The notes beneath the pieces are model-generated. The model made no database searches, was not told the DNA's origin, and saw only the letters and a program-made list of their open reading frames with translations. A DNA stretch of 9,600 nucleotides from an uncultured Clostridium sp. (GTDB lineage: Bacteria > Bacillota > Clostridia > TANB77 > CAG-508), in assembly GCA_946545035.1 (NCBI GenBank), contig CAMNND010000035.1, forward strand, positions 1-9,600, in the 5' to 3' direction. Position numbers and translations under genes: made by a program. Positions 1-5,496 of this stretch are shown one piece after another. How positions within the stretch are numbered: position 1 is the stretch's first letter; every line of letters starts with the position of its first letter.

Positions 1-24
1 CATTACTATTAATTTAATTTTCAT
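1..24 (-). CDS. start of a further minus-strand gene (5' fragment only)
   Basis: Reading leftward, an ATG at 24-22 opens MKIKLIVM and runs off the window. The basic then hydrophobic start resembles the beginning of a signal peptide or membrane anchor. A GAAAGG sequence lies about 12 nt upstream, rather far for a ribosome binding site, with a weaker AGAAAG closer in. The gene follows the terminator of the sortase operon and a possible promoter at 60-68, so it would be a separate transcription unit. Only eight codons are visible, so no function can be given and the start is tentative. Confidence 0.4.
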
Positions 25-59
25 ATCTTTCTACATCCTTTCAAAATATTTTTTTTACT

Positions 60-68
60 TTTATACCA
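60..68 (-). promoter_or_regulatory. possible extended -10 promoter for the left-edge gene
   Basis: On the minus strand this reads TGGTATAAA, an extended -10 element (TGnTATAAT type). The hexamer about 17 nt further upstream does not match TTGACA well, so the extended -10 carries the call. It lies between the terminator at 141-173 and the start at 24, where a promoter is expected. Confidence 0.35.
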
Positions 69-140
69 ATTAGACGCACGATTGACATAAAAGGTTCAAA
101 AAATTTTAAAAATTTTTTTATTTTTTATTTTTCACACAAA

Positions 141-173
141 AAAAGACACTTATATCAATAATAAGTGTCTTTT
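141..173 (-). terminator. intrinsic terminator of the sortase operon
   Basis: A perfect 13-bp inverted repeat (141-153 with 161-173) encloses a 7-nt loop. On the minus strand the stem runs into a string of T residues (the A-run at 138-144), as in a Rho-independent terminator. It begins 20 nt after the stop codon of the membrane protein gene. Confidence 0.9.
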
Positions 174-192
174 CTCTACTATATATAATATA

Positions 193-1044
193 CTATCTAA
201 TAACTTGGGAATGCTCATCTAATAGAAGCATTCTGACAATTTTTCTCTTAGCTTCTACATATATAATCCAAATTACTCCAACAACACAAAGTGCAATACC
301 AATTACAAATAACTTTTGTATTATATCGTTTGCAACTGAAATAAGTGTATTCGAAAAAGCTTTGTTCATTAAAAGTATATTATTTATTGCAAAGCTTGTT
401 CCTGAATATAACTTCAAAAATACAAGTACTGCTCCTGTTGAAAGTGCAGTAATTCCAACTGATGGACTACTTATTTCTTTTATTAGTAAAATAAGTATAA
501 CTGATATAATGCCGCATATTATCATAGCAATTGGAACTATTTTCTTTATTTTATGAGTTACACCTGCAATTTGTTTAACTGTATCTGCAGAATACTCTAT
601 ATTTCTTTCATAAATTTCTTGGATCGAATTCTCAAAATCATTAATACTTTTTTGAGTTTCTTCATTAACTTGATAATTATTGTTTACAATATATTCGTTA
701 ATATTCTTATCCAAATTTGCTCTAATTATATTGGAATGAACTTCAAAATCTTTTCCTTCATATATGTAATCAACTAAACCATCAACATCAAATTGTACAT
801 CATATGTATTAACTACATCATTCATTATTGACTCATCAAAACCAGATTGCATTACATAGTCTTTGCAAGACTCTACAATAATATTCTTTGTCTCTTCGTA
901 GTAATTTGAATTAACTAATTTTTTCTTGATATTTACAGTACTTAACAACGTACAATTAAGTGTTGTTAAAACTATTGTTGCTAACAAGAATATAACTAAA
1001 ACTATAGATAATAAATATGATACAAATCTTTTTTTCTTACTCAT
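193..1044 (-). CDS. four-pass membrane protein with a large external domain, sortase operon
   Basis: I do not recognise the family of this 283-residue protein. It has a short basic N-terminus, a membrane segment at about 8-28, and a hydrophilic, Asn/Glu-rich and probably helical domain at 30-168 expected outside the cell. Three further hydrophobic segments follow at about 169-189, 196-213 and 245-264, then a basic tail (EAKRKIVR). A GGGTGAT sequence a few nt before the ATG resembles the anti-Shine-Dalgarno complement and supports the start. The gene begins 19 nt after the sortase stop and ends just before the operon terminator, so it is the last gene of the surface protein-sortase operon. An accessory role in surface display is inferred from position only. 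Confidence 0.75.
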   Translation of the reverse strand: MSKKKRFVSYLLSIVLVIFLLATIVLTTLNCTLLSTVNIKKKLVNSNYYEETKNIIVESCKDYVMQSGFDESIMNDVVNTYDVQFDVDGLVDYIYEGKDFEVHSNIIRANLDKNINEYIVNNNYQVNEETQKSINDFENSIQEIYERNIEYSADTVKQIAGVTHKIKKIVPIAMIICGIISVILILLIKEISSPSVGITALSTGAVLVFLKLYSGTSFAINNILLMNKAFSNTLISVANDIIQKLFVIGIALCVVGVIWIIYVEAKRKIVRMLLLDEHSQVIR

Positions 1045-1063
1045 CTAAATCACCCATACCTTT

Positions 1064-1693
1064 CTAGTTTATTCTTTCTGCATATACAACAAATCTATCA
1101 GTCTTATGACCTAAACCATTAACTGGGTAACATGTATATAGCATTAATATTTCTTTATCTTTCTGAACTGGAAGCTGATCCACATCATACATATTAACAA
1201 TTTTAGTTTCATTAACTTTATATTCAAAAGTACCATATGTAGTTTCAACATTTATGATAGCCCCCTTCTTTATTTCAGGAAGTCTATATAAAAATGTTTT
1301 AGTATTATGCCCCATGCAAATAATACTTCCACCTTCTCCAGGGAAGTAAGCACCACTAGACTGTCCAACACCATTTCTTAATATTGAAAGTTTATCTCCA
1401 TAGTACAATGGTAAATTAACATCCAATGATTCAATCTTAATATTTCCATATCTTGATCCATATTCTGGATATTCAGTAATTTCATTTACTTCTTTATTAA
1501 ATTTTATTTCAGATATCACATTGCTATTAGTGTTTATAGAAACCATATCGATAACTTCTATTGCCGATTTTATTTGTTTTCCAAATAATAATTTAACGCT
1601 ACCAATGACTGCTATAAAAATTAAAGAAGCAACTATTAAATCAATAATAATTGCTTCTACTTTTATCCAATGTGTCGATTTATCATTATGCAT
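1064..1693 (-). CDS. sortase, class D-like cysteine transpeptidase
   Basis: Sortases cleave an LPxTG-type signal between Thr and Gly and join the protein to cell-wall peptide. This 209-residue protein has an N-terminal membrane anchor at about 13-36 with the catalytic domain outside, a type II topology usual for classes B to E. The active site is visible: His129 in CMGHN, Cys188 in LMLYTCYP and Arg200 in TDRFVVYA. Its short size and the YTCYP...TDRFVVYAER ending favour class D, though the subclass is a judgement by eye. Its ATG overlaps the stop of the upstream surface protein gene by 8 nt (ATGCATAA) and no strong ribosome binding site is seen, so translational coupling is likely. Probable substrates are the LVQTG protein next door and the LPQTG protein at 3853-5358; a Clostridium perfringens class D sortase is reported to use LPQTGS. 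Confidence 0.92.
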   Translation of the reverse strand: MHNDKSTHWIKVEAIIIDLIVASLIFIAVIGSVKLLFGKQIKSAIEVIDMVSINTNSNVISEIKFNKEVNEITEYPEYGSRYGNIKIESLDVNLPLYYGDKLSILRNGVGQSSGAYFPGEGGSIICMGHNTKTFLYRLPEIKKGAIINVETTYGTFEYKVNETKIVNMYDVDQLPVQKDKEILMLYTCYPVNGLGHKTDRFVVYAERIN

Positions 1694-2276
1694 TAACTCT
1701 TAATGCGTTCTTTCTAGCTATAAATAATGTAGCACCGGCAACAAGTACTACTGCTGCTATAGCAACATATCCATAATTTGTAGATCCTGTTTGAACAAGT
1801 TTTGGCTCAGTAGTTGATTTTCCTGATTTAACTTCAACTCCCCAATATAATGAATCTATAAATTTACCATTTGCATCGTATATATCTAATCTCTCTTCTG
1901 AAGCATCATATTTAACTGACATATTTAAAACTGCTGCTGCATCTTTTGCAAATTGTAATAATCTTTTTTTCTTTTCAGTTGTGCTTACTTTGTTTGGAGA
2001 TTTAGCACCATCTTCATTCATATAATTTACAGCTTGCTCAATATATCCTTTAATTTGCTCTGCTTGAGCGTCTGTAATTTCTGTTTTCTTGAAAAAGCTC
2101 TCTAATTTAGCTTTATCGCTCTTTCTAATAATTAACTCTGTTCCTGTAAAGTCCTTCTTAGTTGTCATATAGTCGTATAAATCTGCCTTTGTAAAAGCAG
2201 CTGACTTTGTTGCAAATATTGCTGCTACAACCATCATCATAGCCATCAATATTGCTATTTTCTTTAATGTTTTCAT
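1686..2276 (-). CDS. small sortase-anchored surface protein with LVQTG signal
   Basis: A 196-residue secreted protein. It has a signal peptide at about 1-27 (MKTLKK, then a Met/Ala/Val-rich core ending near KSAA), a mostly helical lysine-rich body, and a C-terminal sorting signal: LVQTG at 160-164, a hydrophobic stretch at about 169-187 and a tail with ARK and R residues. LVQTG differs from LPxTG in having Val for Pro. The open frame extends upstream to 2354, but AAAGG lies 9 nt before the ATG at 2276 and the signal peptide begins there, so that start is chosen. It is the first gene of the operon and overlaps the sortase gene, which makes it the likely dedicated substrate. The body matches no family I recognise; its role on the surface is unknown. 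Confidence 0.85.
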   Translation of the reverse strand: MKTLKKIAILMAMMMVVAAIFATKSAAFTKADLYDYMTTKKDFTGTELIIRKSDKAKLESFFKKTEITDAQAEQIKGYIEQAVNYMNEDGAKSPNKVSTTEKKKRLLQFAKDAAAVLNMSVKYDASEERLDIYDANGKFIDSLYWGVEVKSGKSTTEPKLVQTGSTNYGYVAIAAVVLVAGATLFIARKNALRVNA

Positions 2277-2325
2277 TTCAATCATCCTTTCTCTTTTTGT
2301 GTATTCTTTTTTTAAGACTAGGGTG

Positions 2326-2354
2326 ATTTTACCACCTATTATTTTATAAATCAA
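2326..2354 (-). promoter_or_regulatory. sigma-A promoter of the surface protein-sortase operon
   Basis: On the minus strand TTGATT (2354-2349) and TAAAAT (2331-2326) are 17 nt apart, a good vegetative promoter. Transcription would begin near 2319, giving a leader of about 40 nt. A short GGTG...CACC inverted repeat straddles the -10 and could bind a regulator, but is too short to press. Confidence 0.6.
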
Positions 2355-2399
2355 CTAATCATTTTATTTTTTTTATATTTTTTTTAAACCTTAAAGTTG

Positions 2400-2428
2400 T
2401 TGCGTTTTACGTAAACTCATGTTATAAT
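2400..2428 (+). promoter_or_regulatory. sigma-A promoter of the plus-strand cassette
   Basis: TTGCGT (2400-2405) and a consensus TATAAT (2423-2428) are separated by 17 nt, so transcription should start near 2435. The spacer contains the perfect 10-bp palindrome TTTACGTAAA (2406-2415), a possible operator. It is divergent from the sortase operon promoter about 50 bp away. Confidence 0.7.
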
Positions 2429-2434
2429 GCTAGA

Positions 2435-2575
2435 GTTATATTCTGGTAAATACCTACGTATTCAAGGTGAGGTCAGTACACCTTGGACATCTGGAGTGAT
2501 ACCCCAAGTGTCTTTCAGAATTTAACACTGTTCGATTTCAAACCAATGACAAATAGCCGAAGGAGGGCTACAATC
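2435..2575 (+). promoter_or_regulatory. structured 5' leader of the cassette with alternative hairpins
   Basis: This leader of about 140 nt occupies the gene-free stretch before the first cassette gene. Segment A (2461-2469) pairs with B (2479-2487) in a 9-bp stem with one G-U. B (2478-2486) can instead pair with C (2504-2511) in eight pairs with one bulged C. C (2507-2511) can pair with D (2525-2529) in five pairs. A-B plus C-D therefore competes with B-C, the logic of an attenuator or riboswitch. No U-run follows any of these hairpins, so control, if real, would act on translation or RNA stability. I recognise no known riboswitch class. Confidence 0.4.
2554..2570 (+). promoter_or_regulatory. 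Shine-Dalgarno sequence within a small hairpin
   Basis: TAGCC (2554-2558) can pair with GGCTA (2566-2570), leaving GAAGGAG as the 7-nt loop. The AGGAGG at 2561-2566, 9 nt before the ATG at 2576, is thus mostly in the loop with its last G in the stem. It fixes the start of the first cassette gene and could be a protein or RNA control point. Confidence 0.5.
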
Positions 2576-3121
2576 ATGAGCAAGAAAAAGCACAAAAAGA
2601 ACCCTAAGCAGCAGCCTCATAAGGATGCTAAAACCCTGCATGACTATTCCGCTCTGCAGCTCGCAGTAATGCCGAAGAGCATGTTGCTCGAGCTGATGCT
2701 GGACGATGAGCAGAACAGAGCTCTGGCGTACCCTTATAGCGTTATGGACGAGGTTCACGAGTTCATCGACAGCTACAAGATGCTTCAGTCTAGTTGTTTA
2801 GCAAAGCTTATGGCCGACCTGGAGAGCTCTGGCGTTATGAATGGTACAACTATTACCATGGACAGAAGAGCTACATCGGTCATCAAGGCAACCGCTAAGA
2901 CTGCATCTTTCAAGCAGCTGGATAGCTACAAGGCGAAGGCATCTGAGATGTACAAGAAGCTGCTGCGGGCCACGGAACTTCTGGAAGTCGCACTCAGCCA
3001 GTCCCCTATGGAAGACTCCCGCAAGGAGGCTCTCCGTATGGTGATGTCTGATACAAAGAAGCGTCTGCAGGCTACATTTGACTTTCTCATTGACGAAGGT
3101 GAGGTGACTGAGGATGACTGA
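2576..3121 (+). CDS. unknown helical protein, first gene of the G+C-rich cassette
   Basis: I do not recognise this 181-residue protein. The start is set by AGGAGG 9 nt upstream; the frame is open as far back as 2483 but without a comparable site. It has a strongly basic N-terminal tail (residues 1-19, with eight Lys and two His), then long amphipathic helices (about 24-85 and 104-173) broken by a threonine-rich TTITMDRRATS segment (91-101), and ends in an acidic tail (DEGEVTEDD). There is no signal peptide or membrane segment, so it is probably cytoplasmic. The basic tail could contact nucleic acid or an acidic partner; this is inference from composition. Codon use differs sharply from the flanks. 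The gene overlaps the next by 8 nt, suggesting a coupled pair and perhaps a complex. Confidence 0.8.
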   Translation: MSKKKHKKNPKQQPHKDAKTLHDYSALQLAVMPKSMLLELMLDDEQNRALAYPYSVMDEVHEFIDSYKMLQSSCLAKLMADLESSGVMNGTTITMDRRATSVIKATAKTASFKQLDSYKAKASEMYKKLLRATELLEVALSQSPMEDSRKEALRMVMSDTKKRLQATFDFLIDEGEVTEDD

Positions 3122-3695
3122 TGGAATCCAGGATGCTCGTTCCTCTATGGAACTTGTCAAGAGCCTCGCTCTGGAAAGCATGGGAACAATCATCGAGGGT
3201 AAGATTGAACAGCTCAATGATGAGGCTGCAACACCTGTACTGAAGCGCCTGCTGAAGTACGTTGAGCTCTTCAAGGAAGCTGATAAGTCTTACTACGAGG
3301 TTATGAATCTGATTGTTAATCAGGAGACTGCTCTTCTCGACAAGCTCGGATACTCCTACAAGAAGAATCCTGACGGTTCGATTGAGTATTACTCTGGATC
3401 GTTCAAGGAAGATTCTGGTAAGATTCCACTTACTGAGAAAGCATACCACCAGGTTATCAGCCAGGTAAGGAGTAACCTGCTCGAGCATGGTATCCCCAAG
3501 GAGTACGCTGAGACCTATAACCGCATGAAGAAAATTCTTTCTAAGCTTCTGGATGAGGAAACACATTTTGGGCTCTCCATGAGCCAGGCAAGACCTTATC
3601 TCAGCTTAGTTGAGGGTTCGTTCTTCACTACACAGTACTACTCGAACATCCAGCTTCTTATCTCTCTGAAGAGCATCATCGAAGCATCGTACTGA
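3114..3695 (+). CDS. unknown helical protein, second gene of the G+C-rich cassette
   Basis: This 193-residue protein resembles no family I know. Its ATG lies inside the end of the previous gene (ATGACTGA overlap), with AAGGTGAGG upstream as a ribosome binding site. Long helices are predicted at about 10-77. A short beta-like, Tyr/Gly-rich stretch follows (YSYKKNPDGSIEYYSGS, 80-96), then another helical half (about 107-150) and a hydrophobic, aromatic C-terminal region (161-193). It has no Cys or Trp, no signal peptide and no clear membrane segment. It shares the high G+C and CTG/AAG codon habit of its partner and shows no obvious sequence similarity to it, so duplication is unlikely. Co-translation suggests that the two act together. 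A phage-accessory, defence or toxin-antitoxin role is possible but unsupported by any motif. Confidence 0.8.
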   Translation: MTDGIQDARSSMELVKSLALESMGTIIEGKIEQLNDEAATPVLKRLLKYVELFKEADKSYYEVMNLIVNQETALLDKLGYSYKKNPDGSIEYYSGSFKEDSGKIPLTEKAYHQVISQVRSNLLEHGIPKEYAETYNRMKKILSKLLDEETHFGLSMSQARPYLSLVEGSFFTTQYYSNIQLLISLKSIIEASY

Positions 3696-3759
3696 GGCAG
3701 ACAAGCAAATACTCATGAATCATCTCTAATTTCTGACCAATTGGAATGATAGAAACAAC

Positions 3760-3794
3760 AAAACGGAGCATACCATCTGGTATTGCTCCGTTTT
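3760..3794. terminator. terminator closing the cassette, probably bidirectional
   Basis: AAAACGGAGC (3760-3769) pairs with GCTCCGTTTT (3785-3794). The stem continues with ATACC/GGTAT across one bulged T and a 4-nt loop. On the plus strand it runs into TTTT and further T's about 65 nt after the second cassette gene. On the minus strand GCTCCGTTTTGTTGTTT could also stop transcription from the LPQTG gene, which has no other hairpin before it. Confidence 0.85.
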
Positions 3795-3852
3795 GCTTTT
3801 ATAATAATTATTTTTTCTTCTTATTGTCTTTTACTTTTTTTAATCTACTTAA

Positions 3853-5358
3853 TTATTCTTTACCGCTCCCAATCACATTTCTTAATGAGTGAACTATAAA
3901 TGCTATAAACATTACTGCTGCAATTGCAATAACTAAATAAATTTCTGCATTAGATCCCGTTTGAGGTAATTTGTTTTTAGCCATGTTAGCATTAGATACA
4001 TATTCAGGCTCTGTTGTATTTGTACTACTATCTATGTTTGTACTATTTGTATTCGTTTTTGATGTCTGAATAGTAGATTTACTACTTTCTACTGGAGTAT
4101 CTTTAATACTGCTTGTATCAACCTCAAGTGTATCATTCTTCCCTGTCTCTACCTTAGTTACTTCAGTTGGAACACCAGGATCAGCAACAACTTCTTTTGC
4201 TCCTTCTTTTTCTGTTACATTGTCTTTAACCTTATCTTCTATATTACCTTCATCATTCTTATCTTCGACATTCTCAGGTTTAGTTGTAGCTTCTGGAGTT
4301 TTACTATCTACAGATATTTCTTCCTTGCTCTCTGTTTGTTTTTCTGGTGTTGTAGGTCCCGCTTGAGTTTCTTGTGGTTCATCAACCCCTGATGGCTCTT
4401 CTTGTTTGTTTTGTTCATCTATCTTAGCTGTATCTTCTTGCTTTTCAGGAGTTGTAGTACCTTGCTCTTCAGCTTGTTTTTCCGGATTAATTATTTGTTC
4501 ATCAGATTCTGCTGGGTCTTCTGGCTTAGCTGGATTATCAAGCTCTTCAGGTACAGCTGGCTCCTCTGGCATATCTTCTTTATCCTTGTTTTCTTCATTT
4601 TCAGAAGACTTATATTCATCTACACTATCAATATATCTTAAGCTATTCTCTACATATATATCCTCATATGATACATAGAAAACATCGTCAAAGCTTTGTA
4701 CTATAAATGCACCGTTAGATGTTGGTCTACAACTTTCAGGAAAATTATCTTTGCTAAAATTATCATCCCAACCAATTATCACAACAGCTTGGTTTCCAGC
4801 AGCTGTTATAAGGTCTTTGCAAAGACAAACTTTTCCGCTACCATTTAAACCATCTTTTATACCATTATTAGATATATAAGCAATAACTCCACCATATGTT
4901 ATAATTGTTTGTTTTAAGCTCTCTCTACGCTCAGTTAGTTCATCAGGTGTTGCCTCTTTACCTTCTGTATTTGTGTAATATTTAACGCCATTTTGTGTTG
5001 TTTCCTTATATAATGGGAATATCGCTTTTACTTTATAATTTAGCTCTGGTTCTATAGTACTTAAATTAGAAATTATTTCATCTGTATATGAGCTATATTT
5101 ACCATTCTTCTTTCCAAGCTTAATATGAGATTCTAATTGAATTAGCTCCGCATTCTTTAAGCTACCTTGTGGCTTATTTTTATTTTGTGATTCATTTCCA
5201 ATAATCGTACCAACTTCTGATCTTAAATCGAATTTTTCTGGGCTCTTATTGGCGTATGATTTATTTATAAAATTAACTATTAATAAGTTAGCTAAAAGTA
5301 CAACAATAGTAAACATACTAACTATATTAAATCTTCTTCTAGTAATAATCTTTTTCAT
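3853..5358 (-). CDS. LPQTG-anchored surface protein with a catalytically dead papain-like domain
   Basis: A 501-residue wall protein. A basic start and hydrophobic segment (about 11-36) form the signal peptide. Residues 43-245 follow the clostridial papain (C1) layout: FDLR at 43-46, QG at 64-65, LESHIKL at 75-81, GGVIAYIS at 156-163, AVVIIGWDDNFSK at 191-203, GAFIV at 216-220 and YVSYED at 228-233. Yet no Cys lies where GSCWAF should be (64-77). The catalytic His before AV is Gln190, and the Asn of the KNSWG motif is Ser222 with the motif's remainder gone. It should therefore bind rather than cut. A Pro/Glu/Lys/Thr-rich spacer (about 250-460, with recurring TTPEKQ) leads to LPQTG at 464-468, a membrane segment at 473-490 and a charged tail. 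It probably uses the sortase at 1064-1693. A perfect sigma-A promoter lies upstream. Confidence 0.85.
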   Translation of the reverse strand: MKKIITRRRFNIVSMFTIVVLLANLLIVNFINKSYANKSPEKFDLRSEVGTIIGNESQNKNKPQGSLKNAELIQLESHIKLGKKNGKYSSYTDEIISNLSTIEPELNYKVKAIFPLYKETTQNGVKYYTNTEGKEATPDELTERRESLKQTIITYGGVIAYISNNGIKDGLNGSGKVCLCKDLITAAGNQAVVIIGWDDNFSKDNFPESCRPTSNGAFIVQSFDDVFYVSYEDIYVENSLRYIDSVDEYKSSENEENKDKEDMPEEPAVPEELDNPAKPEDPAESDEQIINPEKQAEEQGTTTPEKQEDTAKIDEQNKQEEPSGVDEPQETQAGPTTPEKQTESKEEISVDSKTPEATTKPENVEDKNDEGNIEDKVKDNVTEKEGAKEVVADPGVPTEVTKVETGKNDTLEVDTSSIKDTPVESSKSTIQTSKTNTNSTNIDSSTNTTEPEYVSNANMAKNKLPQTGSNAEIYLVIAIAAVMFIAFIVHSLRNVIGSGKE

Positions 5359-5405
5359 TCAACATCCCCCTTTTTCAAGGTATTTCTCTTAATAATACAT
5401 GGAGA

Positions 5406-5434
5406 ATTATATCAAATATTATGTTATTTGTCAA
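5406..5434 (-). promoter_or_regulatory. consensus sigma-A promoter of the LPQTG protein gene
   Basis: On the minus strand TTGACA (5434-5429) and TATAAT (5411-5406) both match consensus exactly and are 17 nt apart. The predicted leader is about 40 nt and carries an AAGGGGG ribosome binding site before the ATG at 5358. This points to strong vegetative expression unless a repressor intervenes. Confidence 0.85.
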
Positions 5435-5496
5435 TTTGAGAGCCTTGTATTAACAGTGATTGGAGCATTTCTATATTATTTTATTATTAATCTATA

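Larger units (their letters stand above)
2400..3794 (+). other. G+C-rich two-gene cassette of probable foreign origin
   Basis: This block has its own promoter, leader, two overlapping genes and terminator, and is oriented against every other confident gene in the window. Sample lines counted by eye give about 42-53% G+C, against roughly 30% or less on both sides. Leucine is mostly CTG/CTC/CTT and lysine AAG inside, but TTA and AAA outside. No integrase, transposase, tRNA or flanking direct repeat is visible, so the mode of entry is unknown and the edges are approximate. An assembly chimera is conceivable, but the complete promoter-to-terminator organisation argues for a real unit. Confidence 0.65.

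Noticed and set aside
82..110. Plus-strand promoter starting with TTGACA at 82-87
   Set aside because: The -10 position reads TTTAAA and no plus-strand gene follows; the region is T- and A-rich by chance.
2277..2354. N-terminal extension of the LVQTG surface protein to 2354
   Set aside because: The extra 26 residues precede a proper signal peptide, lack a ribosome binding site and overlap the operon's own promoter.
2483..2575. Upstream in-frame TTG start for the first cassette gene
   Set aside because: The AGGAGG at 2561-2566 fits the ATG at 2576. The upstream part lies in the structured leader and reads like non-coding sequence.
2798..3566. Long minus-strand open frames inside the cassette
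   Set aside because: They are antisense to two genes with good ribosome binding sites and coupled starts, and their products look like shadow translations without domains.
2355..3850. Flanking direct repeats or attachment sites around the cassette
   Set aside because: Only T-rich low-complexity matches occur at the two edges, which is expected in AT-rich DNA, so no target duplication can be claimed.
4321..4500. DNA repeat array or CRISPR in the spacer region of the LPQTG gene
   Set aside because: The TTPEKQ-type repetition is irregular at the protein level and has no constant repeat-spacer spacing.
4402..4678. Plus-strand open frames opposite the repeat region of the LPQTG protein
   Set aside because: Their Ser/Phe-rich composition is simply the complement of the Glu/Pro/Lys-rich spacer codons.
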